A stretch of 64,000 nt of DNA, taken from assembly GCF_000422265.1 (NCBI RefSeq), contig NZ_AULL01000016.1:62001-126000 (forward strand), in the 5' to 3' direction. This stretch comes from Kaistella palustris DSM 21579 (GTDB lineage Bacteria > Bacteroidota > Bacteroidia > Flavobacteriales > Weeksellaceae). The notes below the pieces were generated by a model. It ran no database searches and was not told where the DNA came from. It saw only the letters and a list, made by a program, of their open reading frames with translations. A program made the position numbers and the translations under genes. Of this stretch, positions 8,070 to 17,400 are shown piece after piece (position 1 is the stretch's first letter; each line of letters opens with the position of its first letter).

Positions 8070-10730
8070 ATGAGATATTTAAGATTATCAGGTTTAGAAC
8101 CTTTAATTATAACACCAGAATCCAATTTTATTAATGTTGGCGAACGTACCAATGTCGCTGGTTCTAAGAAATTTCTGCGACTTATTAAAGAAGGGAACTA
8201 TACTGAAGCGTTGGATATTGCCCGCCACCAGGTTGAAGGCGGTGCACAGATCCTGGATGTCAATTTTGATGACGGTTTGCTCGACGGAAAATACTGGATG
8301 GTCAAATTCCTGAATTTAATCGCTGCCGAACCGGATATTTCACGGATTCCCATTATGATCGATTCTTCCAAATGGGAAATCCTGGAAGCCGGTTTACAGG
8401 TCGTGCAGGGAAAATGTGTGGTGAACTCCATCAGCTTAAAGGAGGGCGAAAAAGAATTTATCTCTCATGCCAAAAAAATAAAAAGATATGGCGCCGCCGT
8501 CATTGTAATGGCTTTTGATGAAAAGGGGCAGGCAGATAATTACAAGCGCAGAATTGAGATTTGCAAAAGATCCTATGATATTCTGGTTAACGAAGTCGGT
8601 TTTCCTTCGGAAGATATTATTTTCGATCTCAATATTTTCCCTGTCGCAACGGGGATGGAAGAACACCGCAAAAACGCGCTTGATTTCATTAATGCTACAA
8701 AATGGGTCCGCGAAAACTTACCCAATGTTTCGGTGAGCGGCGGTGTCTCAAATGTTTCTTTCTCGTTTCGGGGAAATGATAATGTGCGCGAAGCGATGCA
8801 TTCCGTTTTCCTTTATCACGCAATCAAAGCAGGAATGAACATCGGAATTGTGAATCCCGCGATGCTGGAAGTATATGACGAAATTCCCAAAGAATTACTC
8901 GGATTGGTGGAGGATGTAATGCTCGACAGAAGAGATGACGCAACTGAAAGGCTTCTGGATTATTCGGAACGGGTAAAATCGACCAGAAAAGAATTTACAG
9001 AAGATCTGGAATGGCGAAAAGATTCATTGCAGGATAGAATTACGCACGCTTTAGTCAAAGGAATCGACCGCTTTATTATTGATGATGTAGAAGAAGCAAG
9101 GCTCAATTCTGCAAGACCTTTGGACGTGATCGAAATCAATCTGATGACCGGAATGGGCGTTGTGGGTGATTTATTCGGCAGCGGAAAAATGTTCTTGCCG
9201 CAAGTGGTAAAATCTGCGAGGGTAATGAAAAAAGCTGTGGCTTATCTGCAGCCTTTCATCGAAGCCGAAAAAGATGAAAAACAAAAACCAAACGGCAAAA
9301 TATTAATGGCAACCGTTAAAGGTGATGTGCATGATATCGGAAAAAATATTGTGAGCGTAGTTTTGGGTTGTAATAATTATGAGATCATCGATTTGGGTGT
9401 GATGGTTCCGGCGGAGAAAATTATTCAGGCCGCAATCGATCATCAGGTTGATGTAATTGGTTTGAGTGGATTGATCACGCCAAGTTTAGATGAAATGGTT
9501 CACGTTGCGGACGAGTTACAGAGAAAGAATCTCAGTTTTCCGCTGTTGATTGGTGGAGCTACAACTTCCAAAGCCCATACTGCGGTGAAAATTTTCCCTA
9601 AATATGGGAATACGGTTGTTCATGTAAATGATGCTTCCCGAGCTGTTGGAGTAGTTTCGCAGCTCCTGGATCACAACAGTATTCAGTATAAGGCAGATTT
9701 AAAAATTGATTATGAAGATTTCCGCCGGAAATTTTTAGACCGGCAAATCGAGAAAGTATATCTTTCGATTGAGGAAGCGAGAAAACAGAAATTCACGATT
9801 GCCTGGGAAAATGAACATATTTCCGAGCCGAACTTTTTAGGAGTTAAAGTCATTGAAAATCAGGACTTAAACGAGTTGATTGATTTCATGGACTGGTCGC
9901 CGTTTTTCCGCAGTTGGGAATTGCACGGCAGATTTCCCCAGATCTTAACCGATGAGGTTGTTGGCGAACAGGCTACAGAATTATTTAAGGAAGCCAAAGT
10001 TTTACTCCATAAAATTCTTGATGAAAAACTATTTGCTGCCAAAGGAATTTTTGGAATTTTCCCCGCAAATTCAAACGAGCAAGATGATGTTTTGGTTTTA
10101 AATGAAGAAGGAAACGAAATGGCGAAATTCCATACTTTGAGGCAACAGTTAAAAAAATCTGCCGGTAAAGAATATCTGGCATTAAGTGATTTCATCGCTC
10201 CGAAATCTTCCGGTAAACAGGATTATGTTGGAGCTTTCGCGGTGACAACCGGATTCGGAACTGAAGAACTGGCCCAAAAATATTATGATAACGGCGATGA
10301 CTATAACGCAATCATCGTGAAAGCTTTGGCAGACCGCCTCGCAGAAGCTTTTGCAGAATTTTTGCATCATAAGGTCCGGACCGAATTCTGGGGTTACGCT
10401 GAAAATGAAAATTTAGGTAATGAAGATCTGATTGCGGAAAAGTATTCAGGGATCCGTCCGGCTCCTGGTTATCCCGCCTGCCCGGATCATCTGGAAAAGA
10501 TAACAATTTGGCAGCTTTTAAAAGTTAAAGAGAACATCGGTTTAGAACTGACAGAAAGTTTGGCGATGTTCCCAACTGCCGCCGTTTCCGGCTATTATTT
10601 TGCAAATCCAAAAACGAAATATTTCGGCGTAGGAAAAATCAAAGAAGATCAGCTCAAAGATTACGCAGAAAGAAAAGGAGTTGATTTAGATTATGCCAGA
10701 AAATGGCTGAGTCCGAATCTTGCGGAATAA
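8070..10730 (+). CDS. metH: methionine synthase, folate/B12/reactivation half
   Basis: The 886-residue protein carries the remaining MetH modules in order: the pterin-binding barrel ([14 protein letters not shown] at about residue 20; [12 protein letters not shown]), the B12 cap, the cobalamin-binding Rossmann domain with the cobalt-ligand motif DVHDIG at about residue 417 and GGATTSKAH, and the C-terminal AdoMet activation domain with [12 protein letters not shown]. It moves the methyl group of methyl-THF via cob(I)alamin to homocysteine held by the partner at 5961. ATG 8070 matches the conserved N-terminus [15 protein letters not shown] 8055 and a GTG at 8043 inside the last hairpin are in-frame alternatives. 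Confidence 0.95.
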   Translation: MRYLRLSGLEPLIITPESNFINVGERTNVAGSKKFLRLIKEGNYTEALDIARHQVEGGAQILDVNFDDGLLDGKYWMVKFLNLIAAEPDISRIPIMIDSSKWEILEAGLQVVQGKCVVNSISLKEGEKEFISHAKKIKRYGAAVIVMAFDEKGQADNYKRRIEICKRSYDILVNEVGFPSEDIIFDLNIFPVATGMEEHRKNALDFINATKWVRENLPNVSVSGGVSNVSFSFRGNDNVREAMHSVFLYHAIKAGMNIGIVNPAMLEVYDEIPKELLGLVEDVMLDRRDDATERLLDYSERVKSTRKEFTEDLEWRKDSLQDRITHALVKGIDRFIIDDVEEARLNSARPLDVIEINLMTGMGVVGDLFGSGKMFLPQVVKSARVMKKAVAYLQPFIEAEKDEKQKPNGKILMATVKGDVHDIGKNIVSVVLGCNNYEIIDLGVMVPAEKIIQAAIDHQVDVIGLSGLITPSLDEMVHVADELQRKNLSFPLLIGGATTSKAHTAVKIFPKYGNTVVHVNDASRAVGVVSQLLDHNSIQYKADLKIDYEDFRRKFLDRQIEKVYLSIEEARKQKFTIAWENEHISEPNFLGVKVIENQDLNELIDFMDWSPFFRSWELHGRFPQILTDEVVGEQATELFKEAKVLLHKILDEKLFAAKGIFGIFPANSNEQDDVLVLNEEGNEMAKFHTLRQQLKKSAGKEYLALSDFIAPKSSGKQDYVGAFAVTTGFGTEELAQKYYDNGDDYNAIIVKALADRLAEAFAEFLHHKVRTEFWGYAENENLGNEDLIAEKYSGIRPAPGYPACPDHLEKITIWQLLKVKENIGLELTESLAMFPTAAVSGYYFANPKTKYFGVGKIKEDQLKDYAERKGVDLDYARKWLSPNLAE

Positions 10731-10734
10731 GAAA

Positions 10735-10778
10735 GCCACGAAGTGGCGAAATCCAACAGCACTGGTTGAAGCCCATTG
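10735..10778 (-). repeat. degenerate A/B hairpin pair after metH2
   Basis: GCCACGAAGTGGC at 10735-10747 is an exact reverse copy of hairpin A, 5 bases after the metH2 stop codon. The following CACTGGTTGAAGCCCATTG is a decayed hairpin B. It shows that the repeat family spread beyond the main array. Confidence 0.75.
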
Positions 10779-10901
10779 AAAATGAAATGTAAATCCATCG
10801 CGAAGTCTCAGATAGATGATTCAATCAAGTCAAAGGGCGCAATCAATTTTAGGGAAGGAGTTTGTCTACATTGATACGAAACTGATTAAACAACTGAATC
10901 T

Positions 10902-10997
10902 GCAGCCCGACTTGAGTGAAGCTCTTTTTTATTGCAGGCTGAGCGGAGCCGAAGCCTACAAGAAAAAAAGCGGGAACGGAAGGCGGATATGTCTGCC
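10902..10997 (+). repeat. 96-bp interspersed element, copy 1
   Basis: This copy matches 20562-20657 base for base outside the hairpin core and a few positions. The frame is GCAGCCCGACTTGAGTGAAG, then CTCTTTTTT, a stem-loop around GCGGAGCC, AAAAAAAGCGGGAACGGAAG and GCGGATATGTCTGCC. The core stem has two mismatches here. The 327 bases between metH2 and metF hold only this element, the decayed A/B pair and a GATTACTCC/CGCAATGACA stretch at about 11020-11050. Confidence 0.9.
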
Positions 10998-11057
10998 CAA
11001 AATATTTAAAAATTTGAGGCGAGATTACTCCACTAACCTCGCAATGACAATAAAAAA

Positions 11058-12014
11058 ATGAAAATTACCGAACATATTAAAAAAGCAAACGGGAAAACCC
11101 TGTTTTCTCTCGAAGTGGTGCCGCCCCAAAAAGGAATTGGTATCGAGGATCTGTACAGAAACATTGATCCGCTGATGGAATTTAAACCTCCGTTCATCGA
11201 TGTCACCACTTCGCGTGAGGAATATATTTATCTGGATAAAGGTAATGGACTGATGGAGCGCAAAGTGACCAGAATGCGGCCGGGTACACTTGGGATCTGT
11301 GCGGCAATCCAGCATAAATACGGCGTAGATACTGTTCCGCACGTCTTGTGTGGCGGCTTTTCGCAGGAGGAAACCGAATATCTCCTGGTGGACTGTATGT
11401 ATCTGGGAATTGAGAATGTGATGGCGCTGCGCGGCGATGCAATGAAAGGTCAGCAATACTTTGAGCCCACGCCCGGCGGACACAAAAATGCCATGGATCT
11501 GGTTCACCAGATGAATGATCTGGGACGCGGCAAATACCTGCACGACGATACGGTTTTGGATGAAAACAATAAATTCTGCATTGGTGTTGCCGGCTATCCT
11601 GAAAAACATATCGAAGCGCCCTCCATCAGTTATGACCTGAAATGGCTGAAGGAAAAAGTAGATGCAGGTGCAGATTATATCGTAACCCAGATGTTCTTCG
11701 ACAATAAAAAATTTATAGAATTCGTAAATCAGGCGCGGGAAATTGGAATTAATGTTCCCATTATTCCCGGGATCAAACCCATTGCCACAAAAGCGCATTT
11801 GCAAATGCTGCCAAAAGTGTTTAAAATCGATCTGCCGGAAGATCTTATTTCAGAAGTAATTAAAGCTAAAGACAACAGCGCTGTGAACCGGATTGGCATT
11901 GAGTGGACCATCAGCCAATGCAGGGAACTGCTCGATTTCGGCGTTCCTGTTCTGCATTTTTATTCCATGGGAAAAAGCGACAATATAAAAAAGATTGCAC
12001 GCGAGCTGTTTTAG
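11058..12014 (+). CDS. metF: methylenetetrahydrofolate reductase
   Basis: The 318-residue protein has the MetF signature throughout: TLFSLEVVPPQKG at the N-terminus with the catalytic glutamate, VPHVLCGGFS, NVMALRGDAMKG in the FAD-binding region, and FCIGVAGYPEKH for substrate binding. It reduces 5,10-methylene-THF to 5-methyl-THF, the methyl donor for the MetH halves just upstream. No separate S-box is seen before it, so it may be read from the metH transcript or from a weaker local promoter. Overall length agrees with bacterial MetF (about 300). Confidence 0.96.
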   Translation: MKITEHIKKANGKTLFSLEVVPPQKGIGIEDLYRNIDPLMEFKPPFIDVTTSREEYIYLDKGNGLMERKVTRMRPGTLGICAAIQHKYGVDTVPHVLCGGFSQEETEYLLVDCMYLGIENVMALRGDAMKGQQYFEPTPGGHKNAMDLVHQMNDLGRGKYLHDDTVLDENNKFCIGVAGYPEKHIEAPSISYDLKWLKEKVDAGADYIVTQMFFDNKKFIEFVNQAREIGINVPIIPGIKPIATKAHLQMLPKVFKIDLPEDLISEVIKAKDNSAVNRIGIEWTISQCRELLDFGVPVLHFYSMGKSDNIKKIARELF

Positions 12015-12026
12015 TATATTTAGGCA

Positions 12027-12680
12027 ATGAATTTCAACTACTTCAAAAACAGGTCTGCCAAACTGATCCTTTCGATTCTTTTTCTCGTGGCTGCAATATT
12101 TGTTTTTGCGGCAATCACTGATGAAGTGGTGCTCGAGAAGGAGCAGTATGCAGATCTTTGGGTCTTTCAGTTTTTCAAAACACATATCATCAGAAACAGG
12201 CTTACCGATCTTATGGTTATGGTCACCGGTTTCTGCTCGCCGGTGTTTATTAAAATTGCTTACCCGTTTATAATGGCGGTGTTTTTAGTATTTAGAATGT
12301 ATAAACGTGCGCTGTTCCTGTTTCTGGCAGGAGCGGGCGGACTCATTCTGATTTATTGTGTAAAAATGTTTTTTCAGCGCCCGCGGCCGTTATATCCTTT
12401 GCTCTATAAGGAGTCGGGTTACAGTTTCCCGAGTGGCCACGCAACTTTCGGCTTTATTCTTTATGGGAGTCTGGCCTATTTTGTCTGGCTGAGTCAGCTG
12501 CCAAAAATGGTGAAGCTACTGATGATGACTTTTCTGATGCTTCTTTCGCTGAGTATTGGCGTAAGCAGGATTTATTTAATGGTTCACTATCCGAGCGATG
12601 TGTTGGCAGGTTTCTGCCTGGGATATTCCTGGCTGTTTTTGCTTATCTTCTATTTCAGGATAAAGTATCCTTTGAACTAA
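12027..12680 (+). CDS. PAP2-family membrane phosphatase
   Basis: This 217-residue protein has about six hydrophobic segments and all three PAP2 motifs: KMFFQRPRP (KxxxxxxRP), YSFPSGHATF (PSGH) and SRIYLMVHYPSD (SRxxxxxHxxxD). It dephosphorylates lipid phosphates in the inner membrane, such as undecaprenyl diphosphate, phosphatidate or lipid A phosphates; the sequence does not decide which. It follows metF by 12 bases on the same strand, but a functional link to methionine metabolism is not evident. Confidence 0.92.
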   Translation: MNFNYFKNRSAKLILSILFLVAAIFVFAAITDEVVLEKEQYADLWVFQFFKTHIIRNRLTDLMVMVTGFCSPVFIKIAYPFIMAVFLVFRMYKRALFLFLAGAGGLILIYCVKMFFQRPRPLYPLLYKESGYSFPSGHATFGFILYGSLAYFVWLSQLPKMVKLLMMTFLMLLSLSIGVSRIYLMVHYPSDVLAGFCLGYSWLFLLIFYFRIKYPLN

Positions 12681-12695
12681 ATTTCCAGAACACAA

Positions 12696-13370
12696 TTACT
12701 GGTTAAGCAACTGCCCGAGCTTTACAAGATCTTCCTCGTTATTGAGTTTTATGTTATTCTTTTTAATGAAAGCCGTGAGCTCAGTCTTTTTCTCCGGAAA
12801 AATCGCTGCAAATTCCTTTTCGTTTTTTGGTATTTTCACCAGACCATTTGCTGACTGCACAAAATAAATAGGTTTCTGCGATTCGAACCTCGCTTTATCT
12901 CCCGGGATTAAAGTGTTTGCGGCCGGTTTTGGCGGATAATATGTGGTGATGATTTTTTTTAGAATTCGGTTTTTACCCGGTGCCACTTCAAAGAAATAGC
13001 CCGAATACGAATTGTTTGTCTTTACAAAAACCAGTTTTTCATGTGTCGACACAAAAGTAAATTCCGGTGAAGTCTCATCCTTCGGAAGTTCATACACATC
13101 AGTTCCGTTCAAAACTTCCACCGTATCCAGAAAACTGTTATAGCGCACAGGGATTTCATCGTCGGTGTTACCAACTTTTGCAGGAATAAAGTTTGCGCGG
13201 TAATAAGGAATGCCCAGTACATCGCTGTACTTAATTTTATTTTCGCCCCTTTCGTTTTCCGCAAGTTTTTCGAAACGCCTGTTGCTCGCAATTTCATGCA
13301 GAGAAACCTGCTGCCCCTGCAATAGGAGGCCGGTTGCAAGAATCGCAAGAAATCCAAATAGTGTTCGCAT
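12696..13370 (-). CDS. secreted protein of unknown function, paralogue of the next gene
   Basis: The 224-residue protein starts with a clear signal peptide (MRTLFGFLAILATGLLLQGQQ). It aligns along its whole length with the neighbour at 13375. Shared features are the ExxxYxD/ExxxYGD-like block before a Y-rich strand, VRYNSFLDTVEVLNG, DVYELPKDE, SGYFFEVAPGK, and a C-terminal VKIPKNEKEFAAIFPEK segment with a short helical tail. No catalytic motif is visible and the family is not recognised. The two genes are 4 bases apart, so they are probably one operon made by tandem duplication. Confidence 0.85.
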   Translation of the reverse strand: MRTLFGFLAILATGLLLQGQQVSLHEIASNRRFEKLAENERGENKIKYSDVLGIPYYRANFIPAKVGNTDDEIPVRYNSFLDTVEVLNGTDVYELPKDETSPEFTFVSTHEKLVFVKTNNSYSGYFFEVAPGKNRILKKIITTYYPPKPAANTLIPGDKARFESQKPIYFVQSANGLVKIPKNEKEFAAIFPEKKTELTAFIKKNNIKLNNEEDLVKLGQLLNQ

Positions 13371-13374
13371 ATTT

Positions 13375-14052
13375 TTAGTTTGATGAATTCATAAAGTTGA
13401 TCAATTTAAGCAGATCCTGTTCCTGCGTCATTTTCACTTTGTTCTTTTTAACAAAGTCGTTTATCGCCGCAGATTTTTCTGGGAAAGCTGTTGCCAGCTC
13501 TTTGACGTTTTTCGGGACTTTAACAAACTGCGAATCCGTCTTGATATAATATATAGGGTTCAGGTTTTCAAAGCGTGGCATGATCGCCGGTGTAAAGGAA
13601 TTTACCGCTTTTGCACCTGCACGGTATTCTGTTTTCATTTTTTTGTAAAGTGAATATTTGCCGGTAGCGAGTTCAAAATAATAACCTGCGGGAATGTCGC
13701 TGGAATTTAAGTAAACAAGGACAGTGCGCGTTTTTGGAAAAGAAATGCGGGCGTATTTCTGCGATTTCGGCAGTTCGAAGATGTCATCGTCATTCAGCAG
13801 TTCTACAGTGTCGGTATAAGTATTGTACCTGGTTCGGATGGCGCTGGAAGCTCCTTCGATATTTGCTGTTTCAAAACCTTTATATAAGTATGCACTGCCT
13901 TCAATATCGCCGTAGCGCAACTGTTCTCCCTGTGGTGAACTCACGCGGTCGATAAATTTATTAAAGCGGAATGCTTCATTAAAAAAGTTAGCCTGCGCAC
14001 TCAGAGTAACCATTGTGAATAATGTAAAAGCAAGGGTGTAAAAGGTTTTCAT
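13375..14052 (-). CDS. secreted protein of unknown function, first of a paralogous pair
   Basis: This is a 225-residue protein with signal peptide MKTFYTLAFTLFTMVTLSAQ, a typical flavobacterial export signal ending in SAQ. It mirrors the downstream paralogue block by block: IRTRYNTYTDTVELLND, DIFELPKSQ, AGYYFELATGK and VKVPKNVKELATAFPEK. The pattern suggests a beta-rich exported domain followed by a small helical C-terminus. It has no lipobox and no T9SS domain, so a periplasmic location is inferred. Function is not recognised. Confidence 0.85.
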   Translation of the reverse strand: MKTFYTLAFTLFTMVTLSAQANFFNEAFRFNKFIDRVSSPQGEQLRYGDIEGSAYLYKGFETANIEGASSAIRTRYNTYTDTVELLNDDDIFELPKSQKYARISFPKTRTVLVYLNSSDIPAGYYFELATGKYSLYKKMKTEYRAGAKAVNSFTPAIMPRFENLNPIYYIKTDSQFVKVPKNVKELATAFPEKSAAINDFVKKNKVKMTQEQDLLKLINFMNSSN

Positions 14053-14154
14053 CAGCTTGTTTATTGAAGATTTATTGGATTGTAAATATACATAAGATTG
14101 TTAGTTTACAATAATGTTAAAGCGAAAATGATAAAATTCGATGCGGTTTAAATA

Positions 14155-14943
14155 TTAGTCGATCTTATTGTATTTCCGCATTAAGTTTTCATAAAGGTTT
14201 TGTGGCAAAATCCACTTCAGAGGAATGCCTATTTTCTGACCGAATTTCCCAAAATAGTAATGTGCTTTCCAGGACTTTTTAGCTAAAAGCTTTTCGATAT
14301 AGTTCGCAACTTCAACCGGTTCAGACCCGTCGTTTACATGCGAATTCATCAGCGAATATACTTTATTGAAAGTGGCGAGATAAGGTTGTGAAACTTTTGT
14401 TTTCACCCGGTTTTCGGCAATATTTGTTTTTATGTCACCTAGATGTAAGGTGCAAACTTCAATATTCCAGGGTGAAACTTCATAGCGTATCGCTTCCGTC
14501 ACTTTATCCAGAGCTGATTTTGAAGCTGAGTAAAAGCCGCGGAAAGGCAGACCCATTTCCGAACCGATGCTTGAAATATTAATGATTTGTCCGTATCCCT
14601 GCTGCCGCATATTTGGTAAAACTGCTGCCATCATCTGCACCGAACCTACAAGATTCAGGTTAAATAATTTCAGGATCTCTTCCTGGGTTGAATCTTCTAT
14701 GGCGCCAACCATACCCATTCCGGCATTATTGATCAGCACATCGATCCGGCTTTCGGCTTTCAAGATTTCTGAAACTGAAGCCAAAATCTGCGAATTATCT
14801 GTAATATCGGTACCGATGGTTTTGAAAAAGTCGGAATCCGCAGTTTTTCTGCTCAGTCCGTAAACAGTGTGTCCTTTTCTGCCAAAATATTCTGCCAGCG
14901 CGAAGCCGATTCCTGCAGAAGTTCCCGTAATTATAATTGTCAT
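14155..14943 (-). CDS. short-chain dehydrogenase/reductase
   Basis: The 262-residue protein has a classical SDR fold: cofactor motif TGTSAGIG at residues 7-14, NNAGMG, a catalytic serine in ISSIGSE, and YSASK with the active-site tyrosine and lysine. The substrate is unknown; the C-terminal half resembles SDRs that act on lipids or retinol-like compounds only loosely. It starts 3 bases after aroA ends and is the last gene of the minus-strand run from 18786. Confidence 0.92.
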   Translation of the reverse strand: MTIIITGTSAGIGFALAEYFGRKGHTVYGLSRKTADSDFFKTIGTDITDNSQILASVSEILKAESRIDVLINNAGMGMVGAIEDSTQEEILKLFNLNLVGSVQMMAAVLPNMRQQGYGQIINISSIGSEMGLPFRGFYSASKSALDKVTEAIRYEVSPWNIEVCTLHLGDIKTNIAENRVKTKVSQPYLATFNKVYSLMNSHVNDGSEPVEVANYIEKLLAKKSWKAHYYFGKFGQKIGIPLKWILPQNLYENLMRKYNKID

Positions 14944-14946
14944 TGA

Positions 14947-16182
14947 TTATGAATCTGATTTTTCCAGAATTTGCTGAAGGTCTGCCCAAAACTCAGGGTA
15001 AGATTTCTGCACCACTTCGGGATTCTGAATGTGAATATCTTTAACAAGGCAATAGGGTGCGAAACTCATTGCCATGCGGTGATCGTCGTAGGTATCAATA
15101 CTTATATGCCCGTGCGGTGCAAAAAATTTCTGCGAAGATATGGAATCGTCCGTAATCTCTGCGATACAGCCGATTTTAAAAAGTTCATTTTTAAGTGCAG
15201 TTAAGCGGTCTGTCTCTTTTACTTTTAAAGTCGAGAGGCCGGTAATTTCAAAGGGAATATTCATAGCCGTAGCTGTCACACAGACGGTTTGAGCAATATC
15301 CGGACAGTCATTCATGTCAATTTCGATCTTTTCGGGGAAAGTAAAAAAGTTTTCGGGCAGAAGAGAAATTCTCGACTCGGCACCTTCGGAAATCGTATTT
15401 ACGCCGAAAAATTTCCAGTAGATTTCCTTTAAAACAGAATCTCCCTGCAATGAGTAGGGCTTAAAATATTTCAGGTTAATGGTGTCGCGCCCGATTGCCG
15501 CCAGCGAATAATAATAGGAGGCCGAACTCCAGTCGCTTTCTACCACGAAATGGATGAGCTGGGAATTCTTTTCACTATGCAGTTCGGAACCGATCGTAAT
15601 AATATTATCTTCCCAATTCGTTGAAATACCAATGGTTCTTAAGATTTTCAGCGTCATCTCCAGGTATGGGCGGGAGGTGATTTTTCCCGCCAATGTAATT
15701 TCCAGACCATTTTCCAGACTCGCGCCGATCATCATTAATGAAGATATAAACTGACTGGAAATATTCGCAGCAACTGTCACTGAACTTTTTTCCAACTTTT
15801 TCCCGGTTATTTTTAATGGCGGGAATCCTTCTTTTTCAAGATAAGAAATTTCTGCACCCAAAGATCTCAGCGCTTCCACTAGAAATTTGATAGGGCGGTT
15901 TTTCATCCGTTCAGAGCCGGTTAGCGTTACTGTTTTGCCTTCCTGAACGGCATAGTAAGAGGTAAGAAAACGCATAGCCGTGCCGGCGTGGTGTATGTCG
16001 ATGATTTCTGATTCGCTGTTCAAAGCCGCTTCTAAAAGCCTGGTATCCTCCGAATCTGAAAGGTTATCGATAATAATGGTCTCGAAAAGTTTTTTCAAAA
16101 TTAAGAGGCGATTCGAAATACTTTTCGAGCCGCCGATATCTATGGTTTTATTTCCTCTTAATTTCGATCTTTCCAATAACAT
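14947..16182 (-). CDS. aroA: 3-phosphoshikimate 1-carboxyvinyltransferase (EPSP synthase)
   Basis: The 411-residue protein has the EPSP synthase landmarks: GSKSISNRLLIL for shikimate-3-phosphate binding, HAGTAMRFL, LTGSERMKNRP, DCPDIAQT with the catalytic aspartate, LKVKETDRL and DDHRMAMSFA. It joins phosphoenolpyruvate to shikimate 3-phosphate on the way to chorismate. It is somewhat shorter than E. coli AroA (427) and lies in a tight run with the MazG-like gene (6-base gap) and the SDR. The other shikimate genes are not nearby. Confidence 0.96.
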   Translation of the reverse strand: MLLERSKLRGNKTIDIGGSKSISNRLLILKKLFETIIIDNLSDSEDTRLLEAALNSESEIIDIHHAGTAMRFLTSYYAVQEGKTVTLTGSERMKNRPIKFLVEALRSLGAEISYLEKEGFPPLKITGKKLEKSSVTVAANISSQFISSLMMIGASLENGLEITLAGKITSRPYLEMTLKILRTIGISTNWEDNIITIGSELHSEKNSQLIHFVVESDWSSASYYYSLAAIGRDTINLKYFKPYSLQGDSVLKEIYWKFFGVNTISEGAESRISLLPENFFTFPEKIEIDMNDCPDIAQTVCVTATAMNIPFEITGLSTLKVKETDRLTALKNELFKIGCIAEITDDSISSQKFFAPHGHISIDTYDDHRMAMSFAPYCLVKDIHIQNPEVVQKSYPEFWADLQQILEKSDS

Positions 16183-16188
16183 ATATCG

Positions 16189-16566
16189 TCAGTTTCCCCG
16201 GCTTTCACCGTCGGTAGTTTTTGTAGTTTGCTGTGGATTGTCTTTCAATTTTTCGTTATCCCGATGTCGCACAGCATCTCTTTCAGTTTTGTGCTTCATT
16301 TTTTTGTCAAAAGCTTGCTGAAGGTCGGTGCCGGTTTGGTTTGCGAGGCATAAAGTTACAAATAAAACATCGGCAAGCTCTTCGCCAAGATCTTTATTTT
16401 TGTCGGCTTCTTTTTCACTTTGTTCGCCATACCTCCTTGCGATGATCCGTGCGACTTCGCCCACTTCTTCGGTGAGCATGGCCATATTTGTAAGTTCGTT
16501 AAAATACCGTACTCCCACGGTTTTTATCCATTCGTCGACTTCATGTTGAAGTTTTGTGATCTCCAT
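16189..16566 (-). CDS. MazG-like nucleotide pyrophosphohydrolase
   Basis: The 125-residue protein has the MazG magnesium-binding pattern EExxE in MLTEEVGEVARI (about residues 30-41) followed by ExxD in LGEELADVLFV (about residues 61-71). Single-domain MazG proteins hydrolyse (d)NTPs to monophosphates and pyrophosphate. The C-terminal tail of about 25 residues is charged and probably disordered. It is in a run with aroA and an esterase gene; a functional connection is not obvious. Confidence 0.92.
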   Translation of the reverse strand: MEITKLQHEVDEWIKTVGVRYFNELTNMAMLTEEVGEVARIIARRYGEQSEKEADKNKDLGEELADVLFVTLCLANQTGTDLQQAFDKKMKHKTERDAVRHRDNEKLKDNPQQTTKTTDGESRGN

Positions 16567-16573
16567 AAAATAC

Positions 16574-17386
16574 CTATTGATTTGCGAAAGTCCAGATCAG
16601 CGCTTTTTCCTTTGTTGCGCGGAAAATGGTGCTGTGTTCTTCTTTTGGCTCAGGTGAATATTTCCATTTGAGGTTAGGCAAATTTCTTTCCTTTAAAATC
16701 TTTGCCAGCTCGCGCGGATATTTTGAAATTTCTTCCGTGCCGGAACCTGCAAACCAGAAGCGCTTTTCCGCCGTAGGAAATCCGGCCAGATCTTTTTCCG
16801 CAGAACCGACCAGTGCATGATCATTCCACCAAAGCGACGGATCAAAAGCGATGTAATAATCGAACATATTGGGACTTTCAAGTAATGTTTCAGTTACAAA
16901 TAACCCCGCCAGTGATTCACCAATGAGGCCTCTTCTATCACCGGTTCTGTATTTTTTTTCGATTACAGGAAAAAGTTCTTCTTTAATGAAAGCGCGGAAC
17001 TCTTTGGAACCGCCGACAACAGGAGCGATCTTTTTATCTTCTGCATTTTGCGTAGGGCCGGTCAGGTCGCGTCTACGCTGTGTATTTTCTATTCCCACCA
17101 GGATAATGGGTGGAATTTCTTTTGCGCTGATGAGTTTGGAAAGCGTATTTGCAATGTGCGGAAAATCTTCCTTCAGGCCACCATCCGGCATATAAAGCAC
17201 GGGAAATCTCCCGGTATCACTGTTGTAATTTTCGGGTTTCCACACGTTGATGACTCTGGTTTCACCCGTATATTTAGACTCCAGGATGAAAGTGTCATGC
17301 GCCGGAATAATATCCTGAACCGGTGCGGCAGAACGGCAGCTCATTAAAAATAATAAAAAGGTTAACGAGCTGAAAAGTGCTTTCAT
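16574..17386 (-). CDS. lipoprotein esterase, alpha/beta-hydrolase (Fes/IroE-like)
   Basis: The 270-residue protein starts with a lipoprotein signal ending in LFLMSC (Cys17). The alpha/beta-hydrolase fold is shown by FPVLYMPDGG, VGIEN, nucleophile elbow GESLAG and a late HS dyad region (EEHSTIF). This is the esterase-D/IroE-type subfamily, which cleaves siderophore, feruloyl or small-molecule esters. The lipid anchor suggests action in the periplasm or at the outer membrane. The substrate is unknown. The gene follows the beta-helix lipoprotein gene by 14 bases. Confidence 0.88.
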   Translation of the reverse strand: MKALFSSLTFLLFLMSCRSAAPVQDIIPAHDTFILESKYTGETRVINVWKPENYNSDTGRFPVLYMPDGGLKEDFPHIANTLSKLISAKEIPPIILVGIENTQRRRDLTGPTQNAEDKKIAPVVGGSKEFRAFIKEELFPVIEKKYRTGDRRGLIGESLAGLFVTETLLESPNMFDYYIAFDPSLWWNDHALVGSAEKDLAGFPTAEKRFWFAGSGTEEISKYPRELAKILKERNLPNLKWKYSPEPKEEHSTIFRATKEKALIWTFANQ

Positions 17387-17400
17387 CGGAAATATACTTT

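Noticed and set aside
5961..10730. metH as a pseudogene broken by the transposon
   Set aside because: The break lies at a domain boundary and both parts have all motifs and sensible starts; a split MetH is known in Bacteroidota.
10816..11061. 81-residue ORF before metF
   Set aside because: It runs through the 96-base interspersed repeat and has no homology-like pattern outside it; its end overlaps the metF start.
12696..14052. one frameshifted gene
   Set aside because: Both frames have their own start codon, signal peptide and full set of blocks; they are duplicates.
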